From: CAZKAP01 sp964552195 | Lineage (GTDB): Bacteria > Bacteroidota > Bacteroidia > Flavobacteriales > Flavobacteriaceae | Reading direction: 5' to 3' | NCBI GenBank assembly: GCA_964552195.1 | Contig: CAZKFM010000012.1 | Span: 32,730 to 96,729, forward strand | DNA length: 64,000 bases | Part shown: positions 54,687 to 63,841 of the stretch, in pieces | How the letters are laid out: every line of letters starts with the position of its first letter | Position numbering within the stretch: the stretch's first letter is position 1 | The notes under the pieces: model-generated | The model's input: only the letters and a program-made list of their open reading frames with translations | Database searches by the model: none | Told to the model about the DNA's origin: nothing | Translations under genes and position numbers: made by a program

Positions 54687-55370
54687 ATGTCCGAATCCAT
54701 CGTAAGACTGGAAGACGTTTCCATCTATCAGCGGGACAATCTGGTCCTGGAGAACATTAGTATTGACATTCAGCGCGGGGAATTTGTTTATATCATCGGC
54801 AAAACAGGAAGCGGCAAGAGCTCCCTGATGCAAGTCCTGTATGGCGATATTCCGCTGACTCAGGGAGGGGGCAAGGTGGCCGATTTCGACCTGCGCAAGC
54901 TCCGGGAGGACGATATCCCGTTTCTGAGGAGGAAGCTGGGGATCATATTTCAGGATTTCAAGCTGCTCTCGGACCGTACCGTGGGGGACAACCTGCTTTT
55001 TGTGCTGAAAGCCACGGGTTGGACCGACGAGAAGCTCATGCACGGCAAAATTGAAGAGGTACTCAAAAAAGTGGGCATGTCCGATAAGGTTAACACCTTC
55101 CCCCATAGACTTTCCGGGGGAGAACAACAGCGTATCGGCATCGCCCGCGCTCTGCTCAACGATCCCGAACTGATCCTGGCAGACGAGCCCACGGGTAACC
55201 TGGATCCACAAACCAGCGTAGAGGTCATGAAGGTCATGCAGGAAATCAACGACTCGGGCCGCACCATCATCATGGCCACCCACGACTATGCCCTGATCCT
55301 TAAGTTTCCCCACAAGACGCTCAAATGCGACGAACGAAAAGTCTTCGAGGTTGCGCAGAAAGCCGTCTGA
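54687..55370 (+). CDS. ftsE: Cell division ATP-binding protein FtsE
   Basis: ABC ATPase of 227 residues that works with FtsX in cell-wall hydrolase control at the septum. Walker A is GKTGSGKSS, the signature is LSGGEQQRIGIARAL, and Walker B is LILADEPTGNLD. The early VSIYQRDNLVLENI and FVYIIGKTGSGKS match FtsE of Bacteroidota, where ftsX is often not adjacent, as here. The alternative is another export ATPase of the MacB/LolD kind. Confidence 0.85.
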   Translation: MSESIVRLEDVSIYQRDNLVLENISIDIQRGEFVYIIGKTGSGKSSLMQVLYGDIPLTQGGGKVADFDLRKLREDDIPFLRRKLGIIFQDFKLLSDRTVGDNLLFVLKATGWTDEKLMHGKIEEVLKKVGMSDKVNTFPHRLSGGEQQRIGIARALLNDPELILADEPTGNLDPQTSVEVMKVMQEINDSGRTIIMATHDYALILKFPHKTLKCDERKVFEVAQKAV

Positions 55371-55497
55371 CTACGTAAGGTAGATACCAGGTAATGCATA
55401 ACCTGCGTTTAGATGTTGAAAATCATTGCATACTTAGCGCTGATTCGGCCTTTTCACTGGTGGATTCTTCGTTATTTTGCTTCAAACACCACACTTG

Positions 55498-56250
55498 ATG
55501 AAGCTGTTAGGAATTGATGTCGGCGGTAGCGGAATCAAAGGAGCTCTGGTCGACGGCGAGACCGGCGAAATGTTAACCGAACGTCACAGAATCAGTACTC
55601 CCGACTCCCGGAAACCAACAGAAATGGCCCGGGTAATCCGACAGTTATGCGAGCATTTTGAATACGAAGGACCGGTCGGTTGCGGCTTCCCGACCATCGT
55701 CAAAAACGGAGTCTGTACCAATCCCGGCAACCTGGACCCGGCTTGGGTAGGGGTCAATGTCGAAGAGCTATTCGAGGAATCCACAGGCTTGCCTTTCCGC
55801 GTAATCAATGATGCCGATGCCGCTGGCTTCGCATCGATGCGTTATGGACAAGGCAAGAATGTTCAGGGTGTGGTAGTCATGATCACGGTCGGCACCGGAA
55901 TCGGGTCAGGCGTATTCTACAACGGGAATCTGCTGCCCAATTTTGAACTGGGTCAGATACCGTATAAAGACTACCGCAAGATCGAGGACTATGCGTCCAA
56001 TGGAGCCCGGGAACGAGAAGAGATGAGTTATGAAAAATGGGGCAAGCGGTTCAACAAATTCCTGAATCTGGTGGAACTGCTGATTTCTCCCGATTTGATC
56101 ATCGTAGGAGGCGGGGTATCCAAGAAATGGGACTTATATCAGCATCAGCTCGACCTGAAGACTCCGGTGAAACCCGCCAAATTAATGAACAGTGCTGGTA
56201 TCATCGGTGCTGCGGCTTCGTGTTTGCAAGACTATAAGGTATCACGCTAG
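55498..56250 (+). CDS. ppgK: Polyphosphate glucokinase (ROK family)
   Basis: Phosphorylates glucose with polyphosphate or ATP. The 250-residue protein has the N-terminal phosphate-binding GIDVGGSGIKGALVD, the catalytic region VINDADAAGFAS, TVGTGIGSGVF, and a C-terminal PDLIIVGGGVSKKWD. PpgK-type members have this short ROK form without the usual zinc-cysteine segment. The ATG at 55498 is used; an ATG 21 bp upstream is also in frame. Confidence 0.88.
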   Translation: MKLLGIDVGGSGIKGALVDGETGEMLTERHRISTPDSRKPTEMARVIRQLCEHFEYEGPVGCGFPTIVKNGVCTNPGNLDPAWVGVNVEELFEESTGLPFRVINDADAAGFASMRYGQGKNVQGVVVMITVGTGIGSGVFYNGNLLPNFELGQIPYKDYRKIEDYASNGAREREEMSYEKWGKRFNKFLNLVELLISPDLIIVGGGVSKKWDLYQHQLDLKTPVKPAKLMNSAGIIGAAASCLQDYKVSR

Positions 56251-56258
56251 ACTCTACC

Positions 56259-56678
56259 CTACCGCTCGTGTTTCTTGCGCGCCTTGTTGCTGCCTGAAAA
56301 CATGGCAAACAGCAGGATCGATACGACAAGATGCCAGGTTACTCCGGGCTTCCACCACCATTCGAACACAATCTGCTTCCAGCCTATATCCACCAGTTCC
56401 ATGGTCACGGGAAAGGTGTAGTCGAAACCCGAAAAGAGGTAGGGCCAGAATTCCATAAAGCCGGTAAACATAATGCAGCCGGCAGTAATAAATCCTATGG
56501 TCACTGCAAAGGGAGTACGGAGCAGGGTCGTAAAGAAGGAAGCCTTTTCTTCTTCGGCCAGTTCGGTGGTTTCGGGTTTGCTGTTTGCTCCCTCCTGGGC
56601 AGTCAGATAAAGGGGATTACCTATCAGGAGTAAAAAGAGTGCGAATACGCAGAAGGATGGCGTGATACGTGTTTGCAC
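56259..56678 (-). CDS. Small membrane protein, unknown
   Basis: Not recognised. The 139-residue chain has a signal-like N-terminus (FCVFALFLLLIGNPLYLTAQ), an acidic segment (ELAEEEKAS), two further hydrophobic helices (TIGFITAGCIMFTGFMEFW, WHLVVSILLFAMFSG), and a basic C-terminus. It converges on ppgK with an 8-bp gap. Confidence 0.65.
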   Translation of the reverse strand: MQTRITPSFCVFALFLLLIGNPLYLTAQEGANSKPETTELAEEEKASFFTTLLRTPFAVTIGFITAGCIMFTGFMEFWPYLFSGFDYTFPVTMELVDIGWKQIVFEWWWKPGVTWHLVVSILLFAMFSGSNKARKKHER

Positions 56679-56834
56679 GGAGAGGCGTTTAGTTGTGAAG
56701 CGGGGACCAACATCTTGCCCTCAGGTATTCAAGGCGTTGTCCCTTATAAAGTTAACAACTAAAAACGTGACCTTACCATAAAATCCACAGGAACCTCACC
56801 TTCCTGCAAAGGGCAAATATCAAGAAACTCAAGC

Positions 56835-58631
56835 CTATTTGGAGAGTCGTTTGCGATCGGTTTCCTTAAGATAAATCTTTCTCAGCCGCAGGTGATTCGG
56901 GGTCACTTCGACCAATTCATCTTTCTGAATGTATTCCAGTGCCTCCTCCAGAGAAAACTTGATGGCCGGGACAATTCGAGTCTTCTCGTCCGAACCGGCG
57001 GCCCGTACATTCGATAATTTCTTGGTCTTGGTAACGTTGACCACCATATCGTCGGATCGAGAGTTCTCACCAATTACCTGGCCTTCATAGATATCCTCAC
57101 CCGGATCTATAAAGAATTTCCCTCGCTCCTGCAGCTTGTCGATGGAATACGGGATTGCCGTCCCGTTCTCCATGGATACCAGCGAACCATTAATCCTCCC
57201 GGGTATATCGCCTTTCATGGGCTGGTATTCCAGGAAGCGGTGCGCCATGATCGCCTCCCCGGCCGTAGCCGTCAGTAGCTGATTCCTGAGGCCGATGATT
57301 CCTCGGGAAGGAATAAGAAATTCGCAGATCATCCGACTTCCCCGGGCCTCCATGCTTCGCATTTCTCCTTTTCGCATCGATACCATCTCAACCGCCTTGC
57401 CGGATAATTCCTCGGGCAGGTCGATGGTCAGGGATTCTATGGGTTCGCACTTTACTCCGTCGATTTCCCGAATGATTACCTGGGGCTGGCCGATTTGCAG
57501 TTCGTACCCTTCCCGCCTCATCGTTTCGATAAGAACGGACAGGTGAAGTACGCCCCGACCATATACCATGAACCGGTCGGCACTGTCGGTCTGTTCTACC
57601 CGTAGTGCCAGATTCTTTTCCAGTTCCTTTTCCAGACGCTCCTTCACGTGCCGCGATGTCACATACTTACCGTCTTTACCGAAAAAGGGGCTGTCGTTTA
57701 TGGTAAAGAGCATGCTCATGGTGGGCTCGTCTATGGCGATGGTCTGTAAGGCCTCCGGATTCTCGGCATCGGCTACGGTATCTCCGATTTCAAAGCCTTC
57801 CATGCCGACCAGGGCACAGATATCGCCCGCCTGCACCTCATTGACCCGAACCCGTCCCAGGCCCTCAAAAAGATAGAGTTCCTTGATACGGGTTTTGGAC
57901 ATGGATCCGTCCCGTTTGATCAGAGCAACCTGTTGACCCTCCTGTATGATACCACGCTGCAGTCGCCCGATGGCAATCCTTCCGGTAAACGAAGAATAGT
58001 CCAGGGAAGTAATCAGCATCTGTGTACTCCCTTCTTGAGGCTTGAATTCGGGTATGTGCTCAAGGACCATATCCAGCAACGGCTCTATGTTCTCGGTCGG
58101 AGTCTTCCAGTCTTCACCCATCCAGTTGTTTTTGGCGGAACCGTAAACCGTTGGGAAATCCAGCTGCCATTCCTCGGCTCCGAGCTCGAACATCAGGTCG
58201 AAGACCTTTTCGTGTACCTCCTCGGGCGTACAGTTCTCCTTATCCACTTTATTGATGACCACGCAGGGCTTCAGACCCAGATCGAGTGCTTTTTGCAGTA
58301 CAAAACGAGTCTGCGGCATGGGGCCTTCGAAGGCATCCACCAATAGCAATACCCCATCCGCCATATTGAGTACCCGTTCCACTTCCCCTCCAAAATCAGC
58401 GTGGCCGGGGGTATCGATGATATTGATCTTGGTATCCTTGTAAACGACTGAAACGTTTTTGGATACGATCGTTATACCGCGTTCTCGCTCGAGATCGTTA
58501 TTGTCCAGTATCAGATCCCCCTTGTTCTCATTATCCCTGAACAGGCGGCAGTGATACATGATCTTGTCGACCAGAGTAGTCTTTCCGTGATCGACGTGTG
58601 CGATAATCGCGATATTCTTAATTTTTGTCAT
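56835..58631 (-). CDS. typA: Translational GTPase TypA/BipA
   Basis: Ribosome-associated GTPase used in stress and subunit assembly. GTPase motifs: AHVDHGKTTL (G1), RGITI (G2), DTPGHADF (G3), NKVDKE (G4). The 598-residue length and the C-terminal NHLRLRKIYL end fit TypA. A TATATTTG element at 58680-58673 lies about 42 bp upstream of the start and is probably the promoter. Confidence 0.96.
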   Translation of the reverse strand: MTKIKNIAIIAHVDHGKTTLVDKIMYHCRLFRDNENKGDLILDNNDLERERGITIVSKNVSVVYKDTKINIIDTPGHADFGGEVERVLNMADGVLLLVDAFEGPMPQTRFVLQKALDLGLKPCVVINKVDKENCTPEEVHEKVFDLMFELGAEEWQLDFPTVYGSAKNNWMGEDWKTPTENIEPLLDMVLEHIPEFKPQEGSTQMLITSLDYSSFTGRIAIGRLQRGIIQEGQQVALIKRDGSMSKTRIKELYLFEGLGRVRVNEVQAGDICALVGMEGFEIGDTVADAENPEALQTIAIDEPTMSMLFTINDSPFFGKDGKYVTSRHVKERLEKELEKNLALRVEQTDSADRFMVYGRGVLHLSVLIETMRREGYELQIGQPQVIIREIDGVKCEPIESLTIDLPEELSGKAVEMVSMRKGEMRSMEARGSRMICEFLIPSRGIIGLRNQLLTATAGEAIMAHRFLEYQPMKGDIPGRINGSLVSMENGTAIPYSIDKLQERGKFFIDPGEDIYEGQVIGENSRSDDMVVNVTKTKKLSNVRAAGSDEKTRIVPAIKFSLEEALEYIQKDELVEVTPNHLRLRKIYLKETDRKRLSK

Positions 58632-58823
58632 AAGAGTGTGTGTCCCAATCTATCAGGACCGAATTTCGGCTGCAAATATAGATTGATTTCCCGGGCCTGC
58701 CGCCGATATGCGCCGCTAAATAAAAATTATTGAAATACCTGAAATAAGGAGCGGGAAGCAGCAGAGGCGGGCCCCCACCCAAACTGTGATGCGGAAAGCA
58801 AATACCGGACTATCTTTGGCATC

Positions 58824-59648
58824 ATGACAAGACACATGGACATCTCTCTAATTCCACAGACCCGACACACCGATTCTCTGAACTTCTTCCTTATGGCAGG
58901 TCCTTGTGCCATAGAGGGTGAAGACATGGCGCTGCGGATTGCTGAAGAAATGATACGCATCACGGATCAACTGCGTATCCCCTATATTTTCAAGGGCAGT
59001 TTCAAGAAGGCCAATCGCAGCAGGCTGGATTCTTTTACCGGTATCGGGGACGAAAAGGCATTGAAGATTCTCAAAAAGGTATCGGAGACCTTCCGCGTTC
59101 CGACCATTACCGACATCCATCAGCCGTCTGACGCATCCATGGCCGCGGCTTACGTGGACGTCTTACAAATACCCGCCTTCCTGGTACGGCAAACGGACCT
59201 GCTCGTTGCGGCGGCAGAAACGGGCAAGACGGTGAACCTGAAGAAAGGACAGTTCATGAGCCCCGAAAGCATGAAGCATGCCGTGACCAAGGTACGCGAG
59301 AGCGGCAATGAACAGGTACTGCTCACTGAGCGCGGATCCATGTTTGGTTACCAGGATCTCATTATCGATTATAGGGGTATTCCGACCATGCAGCAGTATG
59401 CACCCGTGGTTCTGGATGTCACTCATTCCCTGCAACAGCCTAACCAGGCCTCGGGGGTGACGGGTGGGCGACCTGAATTGATCGGAACTATGGCCAGTGC
59501 AGGTGTTGCCGCCGGTGTGAACGGGCTATTCATGGAAACCCATTTCGATCCCGCCCAGGCCAAAAGCGACGGTGCAAACATGCTCAAAGTCGACCGCATG
59601 GAGGAAATCCTGAGCAGGCTGGTGCGCATCCGTCAGGCGGTACTCTAG
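58824..59648 (+). CDS. kdsA: 3-deoxy-8-phosphooctulonate synthase
   Basis: Condenses phosphoenolpyruvate with arabinose 5-phosphate to give KDO 8-phosphate for lipopolysaccharide. Signatures are MAGPCAIEGEDMAL, FKGSFKKANRSRLDSF, TERGSMFGYQDLIIDYRG and VTHSLQQPNQASG. The 274-residue length is normal. A TATCTTTG element at 58811-58818 sits very close, which would place transcription start near 58825, so the ATG at 58836 (MDISLIPQT) may be the real start. Confidence 0.95.
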   Translation: MTRHMDISLIPQTRHTDSLNFFLMAGPCAIEGEDMALRIAEEMIRITDQLRIPYIFKGSFKKANRSRLDSFTGIGDEKALKILKKVSETFRVPTITDIHQPSDASMAAAYVDVLQIPAFLVRQTDLLVAAAETGKTVNLKKGQFMSPESMKHAVTKVRESGNEQVLLTERGSMFGYQDLIIDYRGIPTMQQYAPVVLDVTHSLQQPNQASGVTGGRPELIGTMASAGVAAGVNGLFMETHFDPAQAKSDGANMLKVDRMEEILSRLVRIRQAVL

Positions 59649-59708
59649 GTAACACAAGGCAGCCATCCAGTCATAGCCGACCGATGAAAGTGCCGAATGC
59701 CAGAGGCC

Positions 59709-60014
59709 TCAGGAACCTAATTCCCTAACCTTGCGCTCTTGGAAATACAAATGCCGTTGAGACCCATTGATCTCTCTATCAAACTCCATTTGTATCAGGT
59801 TTCTATACTTCAGGGGGGTCTTCTCGGTCAGGCGGACATACTTGGTTGCCGTATCTACCTCAAAGTGAAAGCAGGAAAAATCTGTTACGCTCTCCTCGTC
59901 GAACCGGCTCAACAAAAACCGGGTGATCTTGGGTCTTAACTGGTACTCCAACTCGACACACATGCGTTTGATACCCTCATCTGCAGGCTTGTGCAATATC
60001 CAGTTAAACTTCAT
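59709..60014 (-). CDS. Small hypothetical protein
   Basis: I do not recognise the family. The 101-residue product is mostly soluble and helical, with one Cys-containing segment (DFSCFHFEVDT) and a charged C-terminus. It lies alone between kdsA and the lysine/alanine-dehydrogenase-like gene, both reading in ways that leave it monocistronic. Confidence 0.6.
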   Translation of the reverse strand: MKFNWILHKPADEGIKRMCVELEYQLRPKITRFLLSRFDEESVTDFSCFHFEVDTATKYVRLTEKTPLKYRNLIQMEFDREINGSQRHLYFQERKVRELGS

Positions 60015-60232
60015 AGAATCGTTCTAAGGGACTGTCAATATACGAATTACACCTACTTAGGCTAAAAATGTTGATAAGTTTAGACCGCCCTTCGCAAGTC
60101 AAAAGCGTCCATATTGTGTTAAAGTGACATGAGAACTCACTGAGAATGTGGGCATTTTTATATTATTTCGTTTAAGTATCTACGCATTTCCTTTGTCAAA
60201 AAATGAATCAGACCAGTTAATAAACTTTGGGC

Positions 60233-61435
60233 TTATCCACGAACATAATCCGATAAGTACAGGTAGTTTTCTGTCAATGCTCCTTGGTGAGTGATCCGAG
60301 CTCGTTGAAGTATCCCCTTTGAATCCTGATCAAAAAATGCGGGAATGATATGCCCTTCGAAGGCCTTGGAGAATCCCTGGCTTGCCTCAGCTGGTATTTC
60401 ACAGGGTAAGTTATCAACAGCTATAACGCCAACAGAATCAGGATGATCAAAGGCGACTTCAGTACAGGTTTCGGGCAGGTATCCGTAAAGGGGATCCTCT
60501 ATGGTGGACGCCCTAAGCGTGGAAGCAATCGGTTCCCCTATGTCACAGCTGATATCAGAAATTACTTTGATTTTCATTTCGGGATGTCTGAGGTCATCGG
60601 CCGTCAGTATTTGCGGAGCTCCATTCTGGTAAAAATGCGCCGCTATATACAGGTCGCTGACCGCAGCGAAGCGGAAAAAATCGGATTCGTAGCCGGAAGG
60701 ATCGACAAAGAACTCCTCTTTAGTACCTTCCCCTCCCCCACTCTTACGATTGTACTCCAAAACGTCAATATGGCAGAAGACGCCATTCCAACCCTGGTAA
60801 TTCAGATAATCTTCAACTCCTAAATGATCAAAGGGCAGGCAATCGAGTATCTCCCTAGCCCCGGTACCCACGCGGCCCTTACCCGTAAGTACAATTCGTA
60901 TGGCGGGCCATTTTACAGCCAGCAGTACCTCCTTCATCCGGTCGCTTCTGCCCAGCTCTACCGCAGTGGGCAACTCGTACAAGTTCGTCTTGAGTCCATA
61001 GGCCCTGAGCCCGTTGTATGCCCCAACCAGGCCGGCATACCGACCAAAAGCCACGAGGCGGTGCCTTCCGGACTCATCGGTCAGGGTCTCGTGGTCGTAC
61101 AGTTCGATATTCTTTTCCAGGATCGCCCTGAGCAGATCCCGATTGTACGGCTGTTCCTTTATCGTATGCGAGAAGAAGAAGTATTTCTTTCCGGGAATGA
61201 GCGCCTCTATCGGTACTTCCTTCACCCCGATCAGCACATCGCAGTCCGAAACATCATCCACCACCTCCATACCCGCATCTCGGTATTCCTGATCCGTAAA
61301 AACCCGTATGTCGGAGGATTCGACCACGATGGACAGATCAGAATACTTACTTAGGAGCCTTTTGCAGGTTTCCGGGGTAAGAGCCACCCGCCTGTCCGGG
61401 GGCGATTTTCGTTCCTTGATGATTCCAATCTTCAT
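60233..61435 (-). CDS. NAD(P)-dependent oxidoreductase of the alanine/lysine (saccharopine) dehydrogenase type
   Basis: Dehydrogenase of 400 residues. The N-terminus MKIGIIKERKSPPDRRVALTP is the typical start of alanine dehydrogenase and of lysine-forming saccharopine dehydrogenase. The catalytic Lys lies in GVKEVP, and the fingerprint GKGRVGTGAREIL is the nucleotide-binding loop. The remainder, with DNLPCEIPAEASQGFS, fits the saccharopine dehydrogenase branch better than true alanine dehydrogenase. It is divergent from the tmRNA gene. Confidence 0.85.
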   Translation of the reverse strand: MKIGIIKERKSPPDRRVALTPETCKRLLSKYSDLSIVVESSDIRVFTDQEYRDAGMEVVDDVSDCDVLIGVKEVPIEALIPGKKYFFFSHTIKEQPYNRDLLRAILEKNIELYDHETLTDESGRHRLVAFGRYAGLVGAYNGLRAYGLKTNLYELPTAVELGRSDRMKEVLLAVKWPAIRIVLTGKGRVGTGAREILDCLPFDHLGVEDYLNYQGWNGVFCHIDVLEYNRKSGGGEGTKEEFFVDPSGYESDFFRFAAVSDLYIAAHFYQNGAPQILTADDLRHPEMKIKVISDISCDIGEPIASTLRASTIEDPLYGYLPETCTEVAFDHPDSVGVIAVDNLPCEIPAEASQGFSKAFEGHIIPAFFDQDSKGILQRARITHQGALTENYLYLSDYVRG

Positions 61436-61521
61436 ACAGCAGTTCGGTACAGTTTTTGACTAAAATACAGGTAAATGGGGGATTCTGAGGCAATAAACCC
61501 CGCTGATTCAGCACTTTTTCG

Positions 61522-61529
61522 TATATTTG
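61522..61529 (+). promoter_or_regulatory. Possible promoter element of the tmRNA gene
   Basis: TATATTTG fits TAnnTTTG. It would start transcription near 61537, about 37 nt before mature tmRNA. The paired upstream TTG is not obvious. Confidence 0.4.
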
Positions 61530-61573
61530 CCGTCCCCCAAAAACGAGGTGAAATTTACGTTCTTTTTACATAT

Positions 61574-61969
61574 GGGGCCGACTGGATTTGACAGCGAGAT
61601 CAATCGAGTGGTAAGCACGTCGAGCTATGGAATTAATGCTCGTAAATATCTGTTCCAAACCTTTAAATGGCGAAAATAACTACGCTTTAGCTGCCTAATT
61701 GACTGAATTACAGTAAGTCTTGGCCATGTCCCGCGAGGCGGGAAAGCTAAATGTCTCTGAATAGCCCTTGTTGACGGCGATTCTACCAGAGGCACCATCA
61801 AAGTCAACATAGAGGTCGGGGCGCTTCGACCCTTCCTCAAAACCAAAGAAGCTAAGTGTACAATAGGCGGTTTCCGGTCAGTTGTGCATCGAAAACCAAT
61901 CGGAGACTAAGCGTGTAGAAGGCTATTAGGTTGCTTGTTTGGACGAGGGTTCGACTCCCTCCGGCTCCA
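61574..61969 (+). ncRNA. ssrA: Transfer-messenger RNA
   Basis: Rescues stalled ribosomes by acting first as tRNA-Ala and then as template for a degradation tag. The 5' end GGGGCCGACTGGATTTGAC pairs with the 3' CGGCTCC, and the 3' end holds GGTTCGACTCCCTCCGGCTCC, the tRNA-like domain, with A as discriminator. CCA does not follow and must be added. The tag frame begins with GGC at 61669 and reads GENNYALAA with stop at 61696, typical of Bacteroidota. Its 3' end is a well-known site for integration of genomic islands, and an integrase lies 550 bp away. Confidence 0.96.
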
Positions 61970-61978
61970 CAATCAAGC

Positions 61979-62088
61979 GCGATTAAGCAGGCGATCTGCC
62001 TGCGGATTTATCGTAGATGAATTTGCGAAGCTCGCTTCAGGAAATTCATCGAGATAAAATCGGGCGGACTGAAAGGACGCTTAATCGC
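61979..62088. repeat. Long foldable element bounded by a 10-bp inverted repeat
   Basis: GCGATTAAGC (61979-61988) and GCTTAATCGC (62079-62088) are perfect inverted repeats. Inside, GCAGGC/GCCTGC (61987-61992, 61998-62003) and GATGAATTT/AAATTCATC (62016-62024, 62042-62050), with a GAAGC/GCTTC tip, form hairpins. The element starts ten bases after the tmRNA 3' end. Confidence 0.7.
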
Positions 62089-62152
62089 ATTTGCAGGATG
62101 GGAGCTTGAGGGAGGGGCGCAAGCCAACCCCGAACGGCTCCCATTTTGTTTT
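62075..62152 (+). repeat. Repeat copy A (short)
   Basis: It begins with the shared motif from GGACGCTTAATCGC to GCAGGATGGG (62075-62102) and ends with a 39-nt block beginning GGGGCGCAAGCC (62114-62152) that is identical to one in copy B. ATGGGAGC (62098) and GCTCCCAT (62137) close a nested hairpin with an inner GGGG/CCCC and a TTTTGTTTT tail, so copy A also looks like a terminator for the tmRNA transcript. Confidence 0.75.
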
Positions 62153-62171
62153 GTACTAAACCTGGCCTATA

Positions 62172-62306
62172 GGACCCTTAATCGCATTTGCAGGATGGGG
62201 GACCGAGCTTTAAGGAAAGGTCCGGTGGACCTTTCTAGCGAAGGGGCCAGCTGCAGCGATGGCGAAAGGGGCGCAAGCCAACCCCGAACGGCTCCCATTT
62301 TGTTTT
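62172..62306 (+). repeat. Repeat copy B (long)
   Basis: The head motif at 62172-62199 differs from copy A by one base. A middle section carries a perfect hairpin GAAAGGTCC-GGT-GGACCTTTC (62215-62235). The end block (62268-62306) is identical to that of copy A. Confidence 0.75.
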
Positions 62307-62324
62307 TATACACTACCACCAAAA

Positions 62325-62450
62325 GGACGCCAAATTGCATATGCAGGATGGGTTACCGAGCGATATGGAAAGGACCAGTAGACCTTTCTAGTCTAGCAGC
62401 CAGCCCGACGGGCTCCAGGAGGCGCTTGTTAAACACACAAGCTTAATAAT
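62325..62450 (+). repeat. Repeat copy C (diverged)
   Basis: The head motif (62325-62352) has five or so changes, the ACCGAGC and GAAAGG...CCTTTC hairpin (62368-62388) is retained with loop changes, and the end block is replaced by GCCCGACGGGC and a GCTTGT/ACAAGC hairpin. The right limit is uncertain. Confidence 0.6.
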
Positions 62451-62523
62451 CGTATCGGCAACTACAGAGAAGATTGCAACCTTCATGCACAGTGCAGTAC
62501 TATATTCTGTGGAAAACCCCTAA

Positions 62524-63648
62524 ATGCCGGAAAAAAGCATTACCCTGAAGCACCTCCTAATAAACAGGGAGCGCTACATTGGCCTTCAATTCAAAGCAGA
62601 CAAGGTTCTTATCGCCCTGGTGGAGCGATTACCCAACATTGCCTGGTCCCAGCAGTACGATATGTACTATATTCCTAATCATCGGGAAAATGTTTCCCTT
62701 ATTTTTAAAACCTTCAAGGGTATTGCCTGGGTGAATGGGAATTACTTTTTTAATTCCAAACCCATAACAGCCCGAAATAATACCGAAAAATTTGAAAGGA
62801 ACAAGCCGAACGATCCCGAAGGCAAGCCTCGACTCTGCCCGGCTAGCTATCTCGAGAAACTGGAGCTAAAGCATTATTCCAAAAATACAGCCAGAGCCTA
62901 CATCAGTTGCTTTGAAGCATTTATTCGGCATTTCGAGGAACTGCCTCTTGAAGAGATAGACGAGAATAACATTCGGGAATATTTGCTTCACCTCTCAAGA
63001 ACCCAAAAATCGACCTCCTACATTCATCAATCTGTAAATAGCATCAAGTTCTACTACGAAGTTGTTCTCGGTATGCCCAACCGATTCTATAGTATTGAAA
63101 GACCGAGAAAACGCAGAAAACTCCCCGAGGTATTGTCGGTATCTGAAGTCAAGCAACTTATCGATCAGGTAAGCAATCTCAAACATCGATGCATAGTGGG
63201 ATTGCTGTACTCCTCGGGACTTAGACGTGGAGAACTCTTGGCATTAAAACCAGCAGATCTCGATTTCAGCAGGAAGCTAGTTCGTATTCGACAGGGTAAA
63301 GGCAATAAGGACCGATACTCAACGCTTAGTCGAACACTCATCCCAGAACTGAAGGAATACTTGGGCAGATACCGTCCAGAGGAATATCTGTTTGAAGGCC
63401 CGAGAGGCGCCGCGTATTCAGCAAGCAGCGTTCTGAAAATCGTACAGAGATCTGCCATACAAGCAGGTATTCGCAAGCACGTAACTCCTCATACACTAAG
63501 GCATAGTTTTGCTACTCACTTGCTGGATAAGGGCGTGGACCTACGGCGGATTCAGGTACTCCTGGGGCACAACTCCAGTAAGACGACTGAAACCTATACT
63601 CATATAGCAGAAAATTCTTTCAAGGAAATCGACGATTTGCTATCTTGA
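62524..63648 (+). CDS. Xer-type tyrosine recombinase (site-specific integrase) with N-terminal extension
   Basis: DNA recombinase of 374 residues. The catalytic set is complete: Arg234 (GLRRGEL), Lys259 (QGKGNKDR), His323 and Arg326 (HTLRHSFA), His349 (LLGHNS) and Tyr358 (TETYTHI). The core-binding domain spans about residues 105-190. The first 100 residues are an extra domain (RYIGLQFKADKVLI, YDMYYIPNHREN) not seen in XerC/XerD. The insertion that marks integron integrases is absent between Lys259 and His323. The gene lies between repeat-rich DNA after tmRNA and an attC-like element, so it is likely mobile-element derived. Confidence 0.92.
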   Translation: MPEKSITLKHLLINRERYIGLQFKADKVLIALVERLPNIAWSQQYDMYYIPNHRENVSLIFKTFKGIAWVNGNYFFNSKPITARNNTEKFERNKPNDPEGKPRLCPASYLEKLELKHYSKNTARAYISCFEAFIRHFEELPLEEIDENNIREYLLHLSRTQKSTSYIHQSVNSIKFYYEVVLGMPNRFYSIERPRKRRKLPEVLSVSEVKQLIDQVSNLKHRCIVGLLYSSGLRRGELLALKPADLDFSRKLVRIRQGKGNKDRYSTLSRTLIPELKEYLGRYRPEEYLFEGPRGAAYSASSVLKIVQRSAIQAGIRKHVTPHTLRHSFATHLLDKGVDLRRIQVLLGHNSSKTTETYTHIAENSFKEIDDLLS

Positions 63649-63841
63649 CACATAAGTCAAATAAAACGCATAATGCACTTTACACATACGTTAAGCGCCA
63701 TTCATTTTATGGTGGTCTGCTTGCTTTCTCAAGATAATTAAGGGACAGCCTGGCCGTTTCGGCCTTCTGTATTTCTTGACTACTTTAAGCCCTTCCCTCT
63801 CAAAGATCCTACTGACAAATGGGATAAAAAAAGTAAGAACA
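63649..63841. other. Non-coding spacer with a GTTAAGC core-like site
   Basis: It contains TAATGCACT at 63671-63679, GTTAAGCGCC at 63690-63699 (core form GTTRRRY), and a hairpin ACAG..GGCCG-TTT-CGGCC..CTGT (63745-63770). A minus-strand frame of 74 codons across it is probably not a gene. Confidence 0.45.

Noticed and set aside
60069..60420. Possible replication origin from DnaA-box-like 9-mers (60069, 60233, 60412) and an AT-rich stretch at 60150-60183
   Set aside because: Two of the three 9-mers overlap or lie in a coding gene, matches are inexact, and such a number is expected by chance in this length; no dnaA or dnaN is nearby.
62195..62446. 83-codon plus-strand frame across repeat copies B and C, with repeated KGPVDLSS peptide
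   Set aside because: The peptide repetition follows from the DNA repeat, the frame crosses hairpins and the short copy A cannot encode it, so it is not credible coding.
62075..62450. Repeat array considered as CRISPR
   Set aside because: Only three copies with unequal spacing (97 and 153 bp), diverged repeats, long hairpins and no cas genes nearby.
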